DNA of 64,000 bases from Oscillospiraceae bacterium (GCA_017432615.1 JAFRIV010000045.1:1-64000), one strand, 5' to 3'. Counted from the first letter of the stretch, positions 17,783 to 28,488 are shown. Notes: generated from the sequence alone by a model not told the origin. A program made the numbers and translations.

Positions 17783-17971
17783 ATGAAGGCAAACGAAATC
17801 CGCAACATGACAGTTGCTGAGCTTGAAAGCAAGCTCGTTGACCTCAAGAAGGACCTGTTCATGCTCCGCATGCAGCATGCAACCAACCATCTTGACAACC
17901 CCACCAAGATTTCCGTAACCCGTCGTGATATCGCTCGCGTGAAGACCGTTCTGCGCGAGAAGCAGAACTGA
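17783..17971 (+). CDS. rpmC: Ribosomal protein L29
   Basis: ATG 17783 lies two bases after the rplP stop, behind GGAGAGG. The 62-aa helical protein (MKANEIRNMTVAELE, LKKDLFMLRMQHA, DIARVKTVLRE) is L29 of the exit-site ring. An in-frame reading from further upstream would run through rplP and is not real. Confidence 0.96.
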   Translation: MKANEIRNMTVAELESKLVDLKKDLFMLRMQHATNHLDNPTKISVTRRDIARVKTVLREKQN

Positions 17972-17985
17972 GGAGGTAGAAAACC

Positions 17986-18249
17986 ATGGAAGAAAAAAGA
18001 AATACTTTCCGTAAGGTTCGCACGGGCAAAGTCGTAAGTGACAAGATGGACAAGACCGTCGTTGTGATCGTGGAAGACCACGTGGCACACAAGACGTATA
18101 AAAAGATCATCGGTAGAACCTACCGCCTGAAGGCTCATGACGAGAACAACGAATGCGGTGTGGGCGATATCGTTCGCGTGATGGAGACCAGACCTCTCTC
18201 CAAGGACAAGAGATGGCGCGTGGTCGAAATCGTTGAGAAAGCTAAGTAA
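17986..18249 (+). CDS. rpsQ: Ribosomal protein S17
   Basis: 87 aa with the S17 OB-fold signature ([48 protein letters not shown], here broken by the shown residues). It binds 16S rRNA helices early in 30S assembly. RBS GAGGAGG. Confidence 0.96.
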   Translation: MEEKRNTFRKVRTGKVVSDKMDKTVVVIVEDHVAHKTYKKIIGRTYRLKAHDENNECGVGDIVRVMETRPLSKDKRWRVVEIVEKAK

Positions 18250-18262
18250 GGAGGCGCCGTAA

Positions 18263-18634
18263 ATGATACAGGAAGAAACTTATCTGAAAGTTGCTGACAA
18301 TACCGGCGCAAAGGAATTAAAGACGATCCGTGTGCTTGGCGGTTCCGGCCGCAAGTACGGCAGCATCGGCGATGTTGTGATCTGCTCTGTTCGCAAAGCA
18401 GCTCCCGGTGGTCAGGTAAAGAAGGGCGACGTTGTGCGTGCAGTGATCGTACGTACCGTAAAGCCGGTCCGCCGCGCAGACGGAACCTACGTCCGTTTTG
18501 ATGAGAACGCAGCAGTGCTGATCAACACCGGCGATAAAAACCCACGCGGAACCCGTATTTTTGGGCCCGTCGCACGTGAGCTCCGTGACAAGGAATATAT
18601 GAAGATCCTGTCTCTGGCTCCGGAAGTGATCTGA
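18263..18634 (+). CDS. rplN: Ribosomal protein L14
   Basis: 123 aa, typical: [19 protein letters not shown], ending with [21 protein letters not shown]14 lies at the subunit interface and binds RsfS and translational GTPases. First gene of the classical spc section. Confidence 0.97.
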   Translation: MIQEETYLKVADNTGAKELKTIRVLGGSGRKYGSIGDVVICSVRKAAPGGQVKKGDVVRAVIVRTVKPVRRADGTYVRFDENAAVLINTGDKNPRGTRIFGPVARELRDKEYMKILSLAPEVI

Positions 18635-18646
18635 GGAGGTACCGGA

Positions 18647-18952
18647 ATGAATATTAAGAAAGACGATAAAATTGTCGTTCTGTCCGGTAAGGACAAGGGC
18701 AAGCAGGGCAAGGTCCTTGTTGCCGAGCCCAAAGCAGGCAAAGTGATCGTGGAAGGCGTCAATGTCGCCACGAAACACAAGAAGCCCCAGAAGCAGGGCG
18801 AAGATGGCGGCATCATCAAAGTGGAGACCCCCATCTATGTAAGCAAAGTCCAGCTTGTATGCCCGAAGTGCGGCAAGGGTACCCGCGTCGGATACAAGGT
18901 CACGGGTGACAAGAAGGTCCGCGTCTGCAAGAAGTGCGGCGCTGAAATCTGA
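18647..18952 (+). CDS. rplX: Ribosomal protein L24
   Basis: 101 aa: KOW motif ([15 protein letters not shown]) then [14 protein letters not shown]. The C-terminus has [11 protein letters not shown] and VCKKCGAEI, a four-cysteine zinc-ribbon-like pair. L24 is an assembly initiator of the 50S subunit. Confidence 0.96.
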   Translation: MNIKKDDKIVVLSGKDKGKQGKVLVAEPKAGKVIVEGVNVATKHKKPQKQGEDGGIIKVETPIYVSKVQLVCPKCGKGTRVGYKVTGDKKVRVCKKCGAEI

Positions 18953-18969
18953 GAAGGGAGAACAAATCA

Positions 18970-19509
18970 ATGCCTACGATGAAGAAAAAGTACGTTGAGG
19001 AAGTTGCTCCTGCTCTGATGGAGAAGTTCCAGTACAAATCCGTGATGCAGATCCCCCGCCTCGACAAGATCGTGGTGTCTGTCGGTTGCGGCGACTGCAA
19101 AGACAATGCCAAGGCTCTTGAAGCTGTCATTAAAGACATCTCCGCCATTACCGGTCAGCACGCTGTGGCAACGGTTGCAAGAAAATCCGTTGCAAACTTC
19201 AAACTGCGTGAAGGCATGAAGGTCGGTGTGAAGGTCACACTGCGTTCCGACCGCATGTGGGAGTTCCTGGATCGCCTGTTCAATATTGCCCTGCCCCGTG
19301 TACGTGACTTCCGCGGGATCTCCGCAGAAGCGTTTGACGGCCGCGGAAATTACAGCCTCGGGCTGAAAGAACAGATCATCTTCCCGGAGATCGAGTATGA
19401 CAAGATCGAAAAGCTCCGCGGAATGAACATTGCGATCACCACCACCGCCAAGACGGATGAGGAAGCACGGGAACTGCTCAAGCTTCTCGGTGCTCCGTTC
19501 ATGAGCTGA
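18970..19509 (+). CDS. rplE: Ribosomal protein L5
   Basis: 179 aa: [65 protein letters not shown]5 binds 5S rRNA and contacts P-site tRNA. Confidence 0.97.
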   Translation: MPTMKKKYVEEVAPALMEKFQYKSVMQIPRLDKIVVSVGCGDCKDNAKALEAVIKDISAITGQHAVATVARKSVANFKLREGMKVGVKVTLRSDRMWEFLDRLFNIALPRVRDFRGISAEAFDGRGNYSLGLKEQIIFPEIEYDKIEKLRGMNIAITTTAKTDEEARELLKLLGAPFMS

Positions 19510-19525
19510 GGAAAGGAGATAAGAA

Positions 19526-19711
19526 ATGGCTAAGAAATCTATGATTCTCAAGCAGCAGGCCCCCGCAAAGTTCTCTACCCGGAAATACAACCGGTGCAAG
19601 ATCTGCGGCAGACCGCATGCCTATCTCCGCAACTACGGCATCTGCCGTATCTGCTTCCGCGAGCTTGCGTACAAAGGCGAGATCCCCGGCGTACGGAAAG
19701 CAAGCTTCTAA
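19526..19711 (+). CDS. rpsN: Ribosomal protein S14, zinc-binding type
   Basis: 61 aa with [21 protein letters not shown], that is CxxC and CxxC, the zinc-containing short S14 used by most Firmicutes. RBS GGAAAGGAG. Confidence 0.96.
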   Translation: MAKKSMILKQQAPAKFSTRKYNRCKICGRPHAYLRNYGICRICFRELAYKGEIPGVRKASF

Positions 19712-19721
19712 TGTATTATAC

Positions 19722-19742
19722 CCCGCCCGGTTGCCGGGCGGG
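19722..19742 (+). terminator. GC-rich hairpin between rpsN and rpsH
   Basis: CCCGCCCGG TTG CCGGGCGGG is a perfect 9-bp stem in a 139-base gap. It is not followed by T residues, so it more likely stabilises RNA or marks a processing site than ends transcription. A second GC stem (about 19755-19780) is less regular. Confidence 0.45.
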
Positions 19743-19850
19743 AGATAATAGATCCGCTGGCGAAAGGCCGCGGCCAATCAAGTATTGGCGCGGAACCTCG
19801 CCACTGAAACTGCCTAGATGGGCAGTAACTCTAAATAAGGAGAAGAAAGA

Positions 19851-20249
19851 ATGCAAATCACAGATCCCATTGCCGACATGCTGACCAGAATCCGCAACGC
19901 CGGCAGCGCAAAACACGAAAGTGTCGATGTCCCGGCATCCAAGATGAAGAAGTCCATTGCTGAGATCCTTCTCGAAGAGGGCTACATCAAGAACTATCAG
20001 ATCATCGATGACGGTACCCAGGGCATCATCCGCATCACCCTCAAGTATCTCCCCGGTAAGGAAAAGGCCATCCAGGGCCTCCGCCGCGTCAGCAAGCCCG
20101 GTCTGCGTGTTTACGCAGGTGCCGACGAGCTGCCCCGCGTGCTGAAGGGACTCGGAATCGCCATCATCTCCACTTCCAAGGGCGTTATGACCGACAAGAA
20201 GGCCCGCAAGCTCAACGTCGGCGGCGAAGTCCTTGCGTTTGTCTGGTAA
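19851..20249 (+). CDS. rpsH: Ribosomal protein S8
   Basis: 132 aa: [34 protein letters not shown] and the final [21 protein letters not shown]8 binds the 16S central domain, and in E. coli it represses the spc operon. RBS AAGGAG. Confidence 0.97.
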   Translation: MQITDPIADMLTRIRNAGSAKHESVDVPASKMKKSIAEILLEEGYIKNYQIIDDGTQGIIRITLKYLPGKEKAIQGLRRVSKPGLRVYAGADELPRVLKGLGIAIISTSKGVMTDKKARKLNVGGEVLAFVW

Positions 20250-20264
20250 GGAGGAGGAAGAGAA

Positions 20265-20807
20265 ATGTCGAGAATCGGTCTGAAACCCATTACCATCCCC
20301 GCAGGTGTCGAAATCAAAGTTGACGAAAACAACCACATCACCGTGAAGGGACCGAAAGGTACCCTCGAGCGCACCCTGATCCCTCAGATGAAGGTCAGCG
20401 TGGAAGACGGCGTGCTGAAAGTCGCCCGCCCGGACGACACGAAACAGAGCAGATCCTATCACGGCCTGACGAGAACACTGATCGACAACATGGTCATCGG
20501 TGTGACAAACGGCTTTGAGAAGAAGCTCGAGATCAACGGCGTCGGTTACCGTGCTTCGAAGGAAGACAAGAAGCTTGTGATGAACCTCGGCTATTCTCAT
20601 CAGGTCGTTGTGCCGGAGACCGAGGACATCCAGATCGATGTTCCGGACGCGAACCACATCGTCATCAAGGGAATTGACAAGCAGAAGGTCGGCCAGTTTG
20701 CAGCAGAAGTTCGCGGAAAGAGACCCCCGGAACCCTACAAGGGCAAGGGCATCAAGTACGATTACGAGACGATCCGCCGCAAAGAAGGCAAGACCGGTGC
20801 CAAGTAA
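20265..20807 (+). CDS. rplF: Ribosomal protein L6
   Basis: 180 aa: [25 protein letters not shown], and the C-terminal [16 protein letters not shown] signature. L6 sits near the sarcin-ricin loop. Confidence 0.97.
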   Translation: MSRIGLKPITIPAGVEIKVDENNHITVKGPKGTLERTLIPQMKVSVEDGVLKVARPDDTKQSRSYHGLTRTLIDNMVIGVTNGFEKKLEINGVGYRASKEDKKLVMNLGYSHQVVVPETEDIQIDVPDANHIVIKGIDKQKVGQFAAEVRGKRPPEPYKGKGIKYDYETIRRKEGKTGAK

Positions 20808-20823
20808 ACGGAGGTGTGCCTGA

Positions 20824-21183
20824 ATGATTAAAAGACCCGATACCAAAGGACAGCGCATGAAGCGCCACAACAGAGTCCGCGGGAAGATCTCCGGCACGGC
20901 TGAGAGACCCCGTCTCTGTGTTTTCCGCAGCGAGAACCACATCTATGCCCAGGTGATCGACGACGTGGCAGGGAACACGCTGGTTTCCGCCTCTTCCGTT
21001 GAGAAGGCATTTGAAGGTTCCGGCAGCAACTGCGAAGGTGCCAAGAAAGTCGGCGCAGCAGTTGCAAAACGTGCCCTGAAGAAGGGAATCGAAGAAGTCG
21101 TGTTCGATCGCGGCGGTTATATCTACCACGGCCGTGTACGGGCTCTGGCAGAAGGCGCCCGTGAGGGCGGCCTGAAATTCTAA
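20824..21183 (+). CDS. rplR: Ribosomal protein L18
   Basis: 119 aa: [55 protein letters not shown]18 binds 5S rRNA together with L5. RBS GGAGG. Confidence 0.97.
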   Translation: MIKRPDTKGQRMKRHNRVRGKISGTAERPRLCVFRSENHIYAQVIDDVAGNTLVSASSVEKAFEGSGSNCEGAKKVGAAVAKRALKKGIEEVVFDRGGYIYHGRVRALAEGAREGGLKF

Positions 21184-21201
21184 GGGAAGGGGGAAAACGA
21201 A

Positions 21202-21729
21202 ATGGCATACAATAATGACAGAAGAGACCGCAGGAACAAGGAAGAGGCTCCTTCCGAGTTCATTGAAAAAGTAGTTTCCCTCAACCGCGTCAGCAAGACC
21301 GTCAAAGGCGGCCGTGTGGCGAAGTTCTCCGCTCTGTGCGTTGTCGGCGACGGCAAAGGCCGCGTCGGATTCGGCATGGGCAAGGCAAACGAAGTGTCCG
21401 AAGCGATCCGCAAGGGCCTTGAAGATGCCAAGAAGAATATCTGCAACGTAACACTGAAGGGGACATCCATTCCCCATGAAGTGATCGGCGAGTTCGGTGC
21501 AGGCCGTGTGCTGCTCAAGCCGGCTCCCGAAGGCACCGGCGTTATCGCCGGCGGTGCCGTGCGTGCAGTGGTGGAAGCTGCCGGCATCAAGGACATCCGT
21601 ACCAAGTGCCTGCGCACCAACAACCCCGCAAACGTTGTAGCAGCTACGATGGAAGGCCTCAGGTCTCTGCGTGATGCAGCCCAGGTTGCAGCTGCAAGAG
21701 GCAAGGCTCCTGAAGAAGTTCAGGGCTAA
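21202..21729 (+). CDS. rpsE: Ribosomal protein S5
   Basis: 175 aa: the dsRBD-like start ([17 protein letters not shown]), [19 protein letters not shown] and [16 protein letters not shown]5 guards translational accuracy and the mRNA entry helicase site. A hydrophilic extension ([13 protein letters not shown]) precedes the core. Confidence 0.97.
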   Translation: MAYNNDRRDRRNKEEAPSEFIEKVVSLNRVSKTVKGGRVAKFSALCVVGDGKGRVGFGMGKANEVSEAIRKGLEDAKKNICNVTLKGTSIPHEVIGEFGAGRVLLKPAPEGTGVIAGGAVRAVVEAAGIKDIRTKCLRTNNPANVVAATMEGLRSLRDAAQVAAARGKAPEEVQG

Positions 21730-21741
21730 GGAGGGCGTGAA

Positions 21742-21921
21742 ATGGCTAACTTAAGAATCAAGCTCGTCAAGAGCCTGAACGGCAGACTTGACAGCCACAT
21801 TGCTACGGCACACTCTCTCGGCCTGCACAAGATCGGAAACGAGACCGTGCAGCCCGACAATCCCCAGACCCGCGGCAAGATCGCCAAGATCGGCTATCTG
21901 CTGAAGGTTACAGAAGAATAA
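21742..21921 (+). CDS. rpmD: Ribosomal protein L30
   Basis: 59 aa starting at ATG 21742 behind GGAGGG: MANLRIKLVKSLNGRLDSH, then TAHSLGLHKIGNETVQPDN and KIAKIGYLLKV. This is the short bacterial L30. It sits in its normal place between rpsE and rplO. Confidence 0.95.
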   Translation: MANLRIKLVKSLNGRLDSHIATAHSLGLHKIGNETVQPDNPQTRGKIAKIGYLLKVTEE

Positions 21922-21936
21922 GGAGGGAAAAGAGAA

Positions 21937-22377
21937 ATGTATATCAACGATCTTTCTCCCGTATCAGGCTCTACCCATGTTGACAAGCGTAAGGGCAGAG
22001 GCCATGCCACCGGTAACGGAAAGACTGCCGGACGCGGCCATAAGGGTCAGAAGGCCCGCAGCGGCGGCGGGACCCGTATCGGATTTGAAGGCGGCCAGAT
22101 GCCTCTTGCACGCCGCATTCCGAAGAGAGGATTCAACAACATCTTCGCAAAACCCCTGACGGCAGTGAACATCTCCGTGCTGGATAAGTTTGAAGACGGC
22201 GCAGTGGTAGACGCAAATGCTCTGCTTGAAGCAGGCATCCTCTCCAAATGCGAACACGGCCTCAAAGTACTCGGCAACGGCGAGATCACGAAAAAACTGA
22301 CTGTAAAGGCTGCTGCTTTCTCCGAAACCGCGAAACAGAAGATCGAAGCGGCGGGTGGAAAGGCAGAGGTGGTCTAA
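21937..22377 (+). CDS. rplO: Ribosomal protein L15
   Basis: 146 aa: the glycine-rich KRKGRGHATGNGKTAGRGHKG region, GGQMPLARRIPKRGF. Late assembly protein of the 50S subunit. Its TAA abuts the GTG of secY directly. Confidence 0.97.
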   Translation: MYINDLSPVSGSTHVDKRKGRGHATGNGKTAGRGHKGQKARSGGGTRIGFEGGQMPLARRIPKRGFNNIFAKPLTAVNISVLDKFEDGAVVDANALLEAGILSKCEHGLKVLGNGEITKKLTVKAAAFSETAKQKIEAAGGKAEVV

Positions 22378-23655
22378 GTGCTTCAGACGTTAAAGAATGC
22401 ATGGAGAGTCGAAGAGATCCGCAAGAAAATCCTTTTCACGCTGATCATTCTTCTGATCTATCGCGTCGGTAACGCGATTCCGGTTCCCTATGTGAATACC
22501 GCTGCCCTGCAGAGCTACTTCACTTCTCTGCAGAATACGGTCCTCGGACTGCTGAATGTCATGTCGGGAGGTGCCTTCTCCCAGGCAACGATCTTTGCCC
22601 TGAGCATTCAGCCGTATATCAACGCATCCATCATTATCCAGCTGCTGTGCATTGCTATCCCGGCACTGGAGCGCATGAGCAAGGAGGAGGGTGAGGAAGG
22701 CAGAAAGAAGATCGCCTCCATTACCCGTTATTCCACCGTCGCGATCGGTCTGCTGCAGGGCTTTGCCTACTACATGCTGATCAAGAACAACGGCCTGCTT
22801 GTGAGCGAAGCCAGAGACAGCATCTGGGCGGCAATCGTCATTGTGCTGACCTTTACCTCCGGCTCTGCCCTGATCATGTGGCTCGGTGAGCAGATCACGG
22901 AATACGGCATCGGCAACGGCATCTCGATGATCCTGTTTGCAGGCATCATCTCCCGCTTCCCGACGAGCATTGCCAGCACGATCAGCAATGTTGTGACCGG
23001 AAACCTGAAATGGTGGGTCGCCGTGCTGATGTACCTCGGTGCCCTGGCAATCATCGTGCTGATCGTTTTTGTGAACGATGCGGAACGCCGTGTTCCGGTC
23101 CAGTATGCCAAGCGCGTTGTCGGACGCAAGATGTACGGCGGGCAGAGCACGCATCTGCCGATGAAAGTGAACATGTCCGGCGTTATGCCGATCATCTTCG
23201 CTCAGTCCATCGCCTCTCTGCCGGCTACCGTTGCGGCCCTTACCGGCCACAGCAACAGCGCATGGGCAAAGACGAATACCATCTGGTATGCAGTTCTTTA
23301 CTTCGCACTGATCATCTTCTTTGCATACTTCTATTCCACGATTCAGTTCAACCCTGTTGAAGTTGCCAACAACCTGAAGAAGAACGGCGGCTACATCCCC
23401 GGCTTCCGCCCGGGCAAACCGACCAGTGAGTTCCTTCAGAGGGTGCTGAACAAGATCACGCTGTTCGGTGCGATCTATCTCGGTATCCTGGCAACCGTGC
23501 CTATCCTGATCTCTGTGTTCTCCTCAACAGCAAACCTGACGGGACTTTCTCTCGGCGGCACGTCCATCATCATCGTGGTCGGTGTTGCCCTTGAGACGAT
23601 CCGCGCCATTGAAGCACAGCTGCTGATGCGCAACTACAAAGGATTCCTTGACTGA
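22378..23655 (+). CDS. secY: Protein translocase subunit SecY
   Basis: 425 aa integral membrane protein with about ten membrane spans; it forms the SecYEG channel for signal-peptide-bearing proteins such as those at 2.8-12.4 kb. Conserved pieces: FTLIILLIYRVGNAIPVP, GGAFSQATIFALSIQPYINASII, GEQITEYGIGNGIS, NPVEVANNLKKNGGYIPG. GTG 22378 starts immediately after the rplO stop, and translation is probably coupled. Confidence 0.97.
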   Translation: MLQTLKNAWRVEEIRKKILFTLIILLIYRVGNAIPVPYVNTAALQSYFTSLQNTVLGLLNVMSGGAFSQATIFALSIQPYINASIIIQLLCIAIPALERMSKEEGEEGRKKIASITRYSTVAIGLLQGFAYYMLIKNNGLLVSEARDSIWAAIVIVLTFTSGSALIMWLGEQITEYGIGNGISMILFAGIISRFPTSIASTISNVVTGNLKWWVAVLMYLGALAIIVLIVFVNDAERRVPVQYAKRVVGRKMYGGQSTHLPMKVNMSGVMPIIFAQSIASLPATVAALTGHSNSAWAKTNTIWYAVLYFALIIFFAYFYSTIQFNPVEVANNLKKNGGYIPGFRPGKPTSEFLQRVLNKITLFGAIYLGILATVPILISVFSSTANLTGLSLGGTSIIIVVGVALETIRAIEAQLLMRNYKGFLD

Positions 23656-23673
23656 GTGAAGGGTGAAAGCGCT

Positions 23674-24306
23674 ATGAGATTGATTCTTTTAGGCGCACCT
23701 GGCGCAGGGAAAGGTACCCAGGCTGAGATCCTGAGCGCGCTGCTCGGTATCCCGACCATTTCCACAGGCAATATTCTCCGCGCAGCCATGAGCGAGGGAA
23801 CTCCCGTCGGGCTGAAGGCGAAGGAATATGTGGAAGCGGGACGGCTGGTTCCGGATGATGTCATTATCGGCATCATCCGGGAGCGCCTGGCCAAAGAGGA
23901 TTGCGCAAACGGATATATTCTTGACGGCGTGCCGCGGACGATCCCGCAGGCGGAGGCGATGGAGGCGATGGGAATCGCCATCGACAAGGCTCTGTCCATC
24001 GAGGTCGACGACGAGACGATCGTGGAAAGAATGTCAGGACGCAGGACCTGCACCAACTGCAGCAGGACCTATCACATCATCAACAACCCGCCGAAAGAGG
24101 AAGGCAAATGTGACTTCTGCGGTGCCGATCTCGGCATCCGGAAGGATGATATGCCGGAGACTGTAAAGGCGAGGCTGGAGACCTACCACAGAGACACAGA
24201 ACCTCTGAAAGCATTTTATGCGGAGAGAGGCAAACTGCTGAAAGTGGAAAATCAGCCGAGCATCGAAGCGACGACGGCTGAAATCAGAAAATCTCTGGGG
24301 ATCTGA
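23674..24306 (+). CDS. adk: Adenylate kinase
   Basis: AMP + ATP to 2 ADP, cytoplasmic. ATG 23674 is used rather than GTG 23656, which overlaps the secY stop. MRLILLGAPGAGKGTQAE is the exact P-loop N-terminus. 210 aa. The LID carries CTNC and CDFC, the four-cysteine zinc site of Gram-positive enzymes. Standard neighbour of secY. Confidence 0.97.
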   Translation: MRLILLGAPGAGKGTQAEILSALLGIPTISTGNILRAAMSEGTPVGLKAKEYVEAGRLVPDDVIIGIIRERLAKEDCANGYILDGVPRTIPQAEAMEAMGIAIDKALSIEVDDETIVERMSGRRTCTNCSRTYHIINNPPKEEGKCDFCGADLGIRKDDMPETVKARLETYHRDTEPLKAFYAERGKLLKVENQPSIEATTAEIRKSLGI

Positions 24307-24309
24307 TAC

Positions 24310-25092
24310 ATGTCTGATACGATCTATATCAAGTCCCCAAGGGAAATCGAACTGATGCGCCAGGCCGGCAAGATCACTGCGGGAGCGCGAACCATTGCGC
24401 GCCAGGCGATCCGTGACGGCGTGACAACCAAACAAATTGATAAATGTGTACATGATTATATCGTAAAATGCGGTGCAAAGCCCACGTTTCTCGGTTACGG
24501 CGGATTTCCGGGCAGTGCCTGCATTTCGGTGAATGAAGAGCTGATCCACGGGATCCCCGGGAAAAAGACGGTCCACAACGGAGACATCGTGTCGGTCGAC
24601 GTCGGTGCGTTTATCCACGGCTTCACCGGTGACTGTGCAGGGACGTATCCCTGCGGAGAAGTCGGCGAAGAGGCAAAACGCCTGATGGAAGTGACCAGAC
24701 AGAGCTTCTTTGAGGGCATCCGATATGCCAAAGCCGGATATCGGGTTTCGGATATCGGTGCGGCAATCCAGGAATATGTGGAAGGACAGGGATATTCCGT
24801 TGTGCGTGATTATGTGGGACACGGCGTCGGCCGGGAACTGCATGAGGCACCGGAAGTACCGAACTACAGGATCGACCGGGTATCCGGACACCGCGGCAAT
24901 CCGAGACTTGTCAAGGGAATGACGATCGCGGTCGAGCCGATGGTTATCGCCGGAAGCAGCTATGAGATCAAAGTGCTGGACAACGAATGGACGGTTGTTT
25001 CAGCGGACGGAAACCTCACATGCCATTACGAGAATACGGTCCTCATTACGGACGGGGAGCCGGAGATCCTCACGATGGCAGACGACATATAA
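24310..25092 (+). CDS. map: Type I methionine aminopeptidase
   Basis: 260 aa; removes initiator methionine. Seen: IKSPREIELMRQAGKI, SVNEELIHGIPG (substrate His), VSVDVG and GFTGDCAGTY (metal Asp residues), GHGVGRELHEAPEV, VEPM. It lies 3 bases after adk. Confidence 0.96.
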   Translation: MSDTIYIKSPREIELMRQAGKITAGARTIARQAIRDGVTTKQIDKCVHDYIVKCGAKPTFLGYGGFPGSACISVNEELIHGIPGKKTVHNGDIVSVDVGAFIHGFTGDCAGTYPCGEVGEEAKRLMEVTRQSFFEGIRYAKAGYRVSDIGAAIQEYVEGQGYSVVRDYVGHGVGRELHEAPEVPNYRIDRVSGHRGNPRLVKGMTIAVEPMVIAGSSYEIKVLDNEWTVVSADGNLTCHYENTVLITDGEPEILTMADDI

Positions 25093-25125
25093 GCCTTTTG
25101 AACATTATATGGAGGAAAAAAAGCT

Positions 25126-25344
25126 TTGGCAAAAGACGATGTAATCGAGCTTGAGGGAACGGTTGTAGAATCGCTGCCCAACACGATGTTCCAGGTGGAC
25201 ATCGGCAACGGACACATTATTATGGCGCATATCTCCGGAAAGCTCCGGATGAACTTTATTCGAATTCTGCCCGGCGACAAGGTTACGGTTCAGATGTCAC
25301 CCTATGACATCAACAGAGGCCGGATCGTCTGGAGAAGCAAGTAA
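25126..25344 (+). CDS. infA: Translation initiation factor IF-1
   Basis: 72 aa, OB fold: [59 protein letters not shown]. The start codon is TTG 25126, behind GGAGG; no ATG or GTG is available at the conserved N-terminus. Confidence 0.97.
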   Translation: MAKDDVIELEGTVVESLPNTMFQVDIGNGHIIMAHISGKLRMNFIRILPGDKVTVQMSPYDINRGRIVWRSK

Positions 25345-25363
25345 CGATTGGGAGGCACCTATC

Positions 25364-25477
25364 ATGAAAGTAAGACCTTCGGTTAAACCCATGTGTGAAA
25401 AATGCAAGATCATCAAGCGCAAGGGCAAAGTCATGGTGATCTGCGAAAATCCGAAACACAAACAGCGTCAGGGCTGA
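25364..25477 (+). CDS. rpmJ: Ribosomal protein L36
   Basis: 37 aa: [20 protein letters not shown] with the CxxC...C....H zinc set intact ([13 protein letters not shown]). ATG 25364 follows GGGAGG. Confidence 0.96.
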   Translation: MKVRPSVKPMCEKCKIIKRKGKVMVICENPKHKQRQG

Positions 25478-25597
25478 TAAAAAAGCCCGCTCAAGTCCCA
25501 TCATTTTAAGCCGCATGGATCCGTCGGGCTCCCTCCGGCGGGATCAAGCCCCGGAGACCTGAATGCGGAACAATTATCGAAAGGAAGATAAAACAGT
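25478..25597 (+). promoter_or_regulatory. rpmJ-rpsM gap with bulged hairpin
   Basis: 120 bases. A stem GATCCGTCGG (near 25517) with CCGGCGGGATC (ending near 25543) contains one bulged G. No clear promoter is seen. It may be an internal processing or regulatory structure ahead of the alpha section (rpsM-rpsK-rpsD-rpoA-rplQ). Confidence 0.4.
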
Positions 25598-25966
25598 ATG
25601 GCACGTATAGCCGGCGTTGACCTGCCCAAGGACAAGAGAATTGAGATCGGTCTCACCTACGTCTATGGTATCGGCAGAACCAGCGCAATGAAAATTCTCG
25701 AAATGACCGGTATTAACCCCGATACCAGAGTAAAAGACCTCACCGATGAAGAGGAAAGCAAGCTCCGTGAGTGCATCGACCACAACTATATCGTGGAAGG
25801 CGATCTTCGCCGTCAGACCGCACTTGACATCAAGCGCCTGACCGAGATCGGCTGCTACCGCGGGCTCAGACATCGTCGCGGCCTGCCCGTGCGCGGACAG
25901 AGAAGCAAGACCAATGCCCGTACGCGCAAGGGCCCGAAACGCACGATCGCAAATAAGAAGAAGTAA
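25598..25966 (+). CDS. rpsM: Ribosomal protein S13
   Basis: 122 aa: [49 protein letters not shown]. 30S head protein bridging to the 50S subunit. First gene of the alpha section. Confidence 0.97.
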   Translation: MARIAGVDLPKDKRIEIGLTYVYGIGRTSAMKILEMTGINPDTRVKDLTDEEESKLRECIDHNYIVEGDLRRQTALDIKRLTEIGCYRGLRHRRGLPVRGQRSKTNARTRKGPKRTIANKKK

Positions 25967-25982
25967 AGGAGGGATATGAATT

Positions 25983-26384
25983 ATGGCAGCAAATAATGCG
26001 AAGAAAAAAGTAAGAACGCGCAGAAGAGAGCGCAAGAACATTGAAAAGGGCCAGGTTCATATCAGCTCTTCCTTCAATAACACCATGGTCACAGTGACCG
26101 ACACACAGGGGAATGCCATCTCCTGGGCATCCGCAGGCGGCCTCGGCTTCCGCGGAAGCAAGAAGTCTACCCCCTTTGCCGCTTCCGAAGCTGCTGAGAC
26201 GGCAGCAAAGGCAGCAATGGAACACGGCCTGAAGACGGTTGAAGTCTTCGTCAAGGGCCCCGGTTCCGGACGTGAGGCTGCGATCCGCGCACTGCAGACG
26301 GCAGGCCTTGAAGTGACGATGATCAAGGATTGCACACCCATTGCACACAATGGTTGCCGTCCTCCGAAAAGACGTCGCGTCTGA
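25983..26384 (+). CDS. rpsK: Ribosomal protein S11
   Basis: 133 aa: [69 protein letters not shown]. 30S platform protein near the mRNA E site. Confidence 0.97.
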   Translation: MAANNAKKKVRTRRRERKNIEKGQVHISSSFNNTMVTVTDTQGNAISWASAGGLGFRGSKKSTPFAASEAAETAAKAAMEHGLKTVEVFVKGPGSGREAAIRALQTAGLEVTMIKDCTPIAHNGCRPPKRRRV

Positions 26385-26407
26385 TTTTGGAAGGAGGAGT
26401 TTGAACA

Positions 26408-27007
26408 ATGGCGAAAAATACACAGCCGATTGCCAAGAAGTGCAAGGCACTGGGCATTTCCCCGGCTACAATGGGTTATTTCACGAAGGAAACGACCCGC
26501 AACCCCGGCGGGCAGACCAGAAAGAAAAAGTCTGAGTATGCAACACAGCTCAATGAGAAGCAGAAAGTCAAGTTCGTTTACGGGATCTTGGAGAAGCAGT
26601 TCCGCGGTTATTACGAGAAGGCTTCCAAGATGGCCGGCAAGACGGGCGAGAACCTGCTGATCCTCTGCGAGAGCCGCCTGGACAACGTGGTTTACCGCCT
26701 CGGTTATGCGAGCACCCGCCGCGAGGCCCGTCAGCTCGTCAACCACGGCCACATCACCATTAACGGCCGCAAGGTAAACATCCCCAGCTATCAGGTAAAA
26801 CCCGGCATGGTCATTGCTCTCAAGGAGAGCAGCCGCAGCATCGAGAAGATCAAAGCAAATATCGAGGCCAACTCCTTCCGTCCGGCTCCCAACTGGCTCG
26901 AGTATGACAAGACCAACAACATTGCAAAGGTCCTTGCCGTACCGACAAGAGAAGATATTGACCTTCCCATCGAGGAACACCTCATCGTCGAATTGTACTC
27001 CAAATAA
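26408..27007 (+). CDS. rpsD: Ribosomal protein S4
   Basis: 199 aa with an S4 RNA-binding domain ([33 protein letters not shown]). Primary 16S binder and, in several bacteria, an autoregulator. The Firmicutes location inside the alpha operon varies; here it precedes rpoA. Confidence 0.97.
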   Translation: MAKNTQPIAKKCKALGISPATMGYFTKETTRNPGGQTRKKKSEYATQLNEKQKVKFVYGILEKQFRGYYEKASKMAGKTGENLLILCESRLDNVVYRLGYASTRREARQLVNHGHITINGRKVNIPSYQVKPGMVIALKESSRSIEKIKANIEANSFRPAPNWLEYDKTNNIAKVLAVPTREDIDLPIEEHLIVELYSK

Positions 27008-27085
27008 ACACCCTCATTTTGCACATCGTTTTTCACAGCACGCGCGAAAATTGCGCGAAATATTAAAGGAGGGTAAATTATATAA

Positions 27086-28054
27086 ATGGTCGAAACAAAC
27101 AAAATCAGTTTCGATATGCCGCATGTCGAATGTTTTGATCCGCTTGCAGACAATTCGTACGGCAAGTTTGTGGTCGAACCGCTGGAACGCGGGTACGGCA
27201 CGACCCTGGGGAATTCTCTGCGCAGAGTGCTTCTCTCCTCGCTGCCCGGTTATGCTGTAACAAGCATCAAAATCGCTGGGATCATGCATGAGTTTTCAAC
27301 AATTCCAGGCGTTAAGGAAGATGTTACAGAGATCGTCCTCAACGTGAAGAGCATTATTGCAAAGCTGCATTGCGAAGGTCCGAAAACCGTCTATCTGGAA
27401 GCTTCCGGAGAGGGTCCGGTTACGGCAGGCGATATCAAGCCGGATGCCGAAGTGGAAATCATCAATCCGGAACAGCCGATCGCGACGCTCGGCCCCGACG
27501 GGGCACTGAGCATGGAGCTTGTGATCGATCAGGGCAGAGGTTATGTCTCGGCAGATAAAAACAAGTCTGCTTCCACACCCATCGGAACGATTCCGGTAGA
27601 TTCCATCTACACGCCGGTTCTGAAGGTGAACTACACCGTGGAAAACACCCGTGTAGGGAACCAGACTGACTATGACAAGCTGACCATCGAAGTATGGACA
27701 GACAAGACAATCTCTGCGAAGGAAGCGCTTTCTTACGGCGCACGGATCCTTCGTGACCATTTCAAGATCTTTACGGATCTTTCCGAGACAGCTGAAACAG
27801 AGGTTTCCGTTGTGGTGAGAAAGCAGGAAGAAGAGCCTGACACCGCACTGAATATGACCATTGAGGAACTTGACCTCTCGGTACGCAGCTTCAACTGCCT
27901 CAAACGTGCAAACATCAACACTGTAGCCGACCTGATCTCCAAGACAGAAGACGAGATGATCAAGGTCCGCAACCTCGGCCGCAAGTCTCTCGAAGAAGTG
28001 AAACTGAAACTTCAGGCGATGAACTTGTCTCTGGCAAACGAGGAAAATTCGTAA
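27086..28054 (+). CDS. rpoA: RNA polymerase alpha subunit
   Basis: 322 aa. N-terminal dimerisation domain ([25 protein letters not shown]), acidic linker near residue 240, and C-terminal domain with [15 protein letters not shown] and [11 protein letters not shown], which contacts UP elements and activators. A 78-base gap after rpsD contains a small CGCGC/GCGCG stem. Confidence 0.97.
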   Translation: MVETNKISFDMPHVECFDPLADNSYGKFVVEPLERGYGTTLGNSLRRVLLSSLPGYAVTSIKIAGIMHEFSTIPGVKEDVTEIVLNVKSIIAKLHCEGPKTVYLEASGEGPVTAGDIKPDAEVEIINPEQPIATLGPDGALSMELVIDQGRGYVSADKNKSASTPIGTIPVDSIYTPVLKVNYTVENTRVGNQTDYDKLTIEVWTDKTISAKEALSYGARILRDHFKIFTDLSETAETEVSVVVRKQEEEPDTALNMTIEELDLSVRSFNCLKRANINTVADLISKTEDEMIKVRNLGRKSLEEVKLKLQAMNLSLANEENS

Positions 28055-28081
28055 AAGCTTCCAGAAGGAGGAAATGCAATT

Positions 28082-28423
28082 ATGCCCGGAACAAGAAAAC
28101 TCGGCAAGACCACCGCTCAGCGCAAGGCAATGCTTCGCCAGCAGGTCACAGATTTTCTGGATAAAGGCCGCATGGAAACCACTGTCACCCGCGCAAAGGA
28201 GATCGCTCCTCTGGCCGAGAAGATGATCACCCTTGGCAAGGACAAGGGACTTCCTGCTTACCGCCAGGCACTGGAGTTCGTCACCAGAGAAGACGTCGCA
28301 AAGAAGGTCTTCGATGAACTCGCACCGAAGTATGCAGAACGCAACGGCGGCTATACCCGCATCACCCGCATCGGCGCACGCCGCGGCGACGCTGCGGAAA
28401 CGGCAGTCATCGAGCTGGTATAA
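28082..28423 (+). CDS. rplQ: Ribosomal protein L17
   Basis: 113 aa: [57 protein letters not shown]. Last gene of the ribosomal superoperon. Confidence 0.97.
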   Translation: MPGTRKLGKTTAQRKAMLRQQVTDFLDKGRMETTVTRAKEIAPLAEKMITLGKDKGLPAYRQALEFVTREDVAKKVFDELAPKYAERNGGYTRITRIGARRGDAAETAVIELV

Positions 28424-28444
28424 TCCGAATATAGAGACGAACAG

Positions 28445-28488
28445 GACCCCGACGGAGCATCTGCCCCGCCGGGGTCTGTGTGTTTTAT
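28445..28488 (+). terminator. Terminator of the ribosomal superoperon
   Basis: GACCCCGACGG (28445-28455) pairs with CCGCCGGGGTC (28466-28476), one mismatch, followed by TGTGTGTTTTA. It ends the block before the sugar-acid cluster. Confidence 0.82.

Noticed and set aside
19594..19884. 96-codon ORF overlapping rpsN and the following gap
   Set aside because: Out of frame with rpsN, no RBS, and it crosses the GC-rich hairpin.
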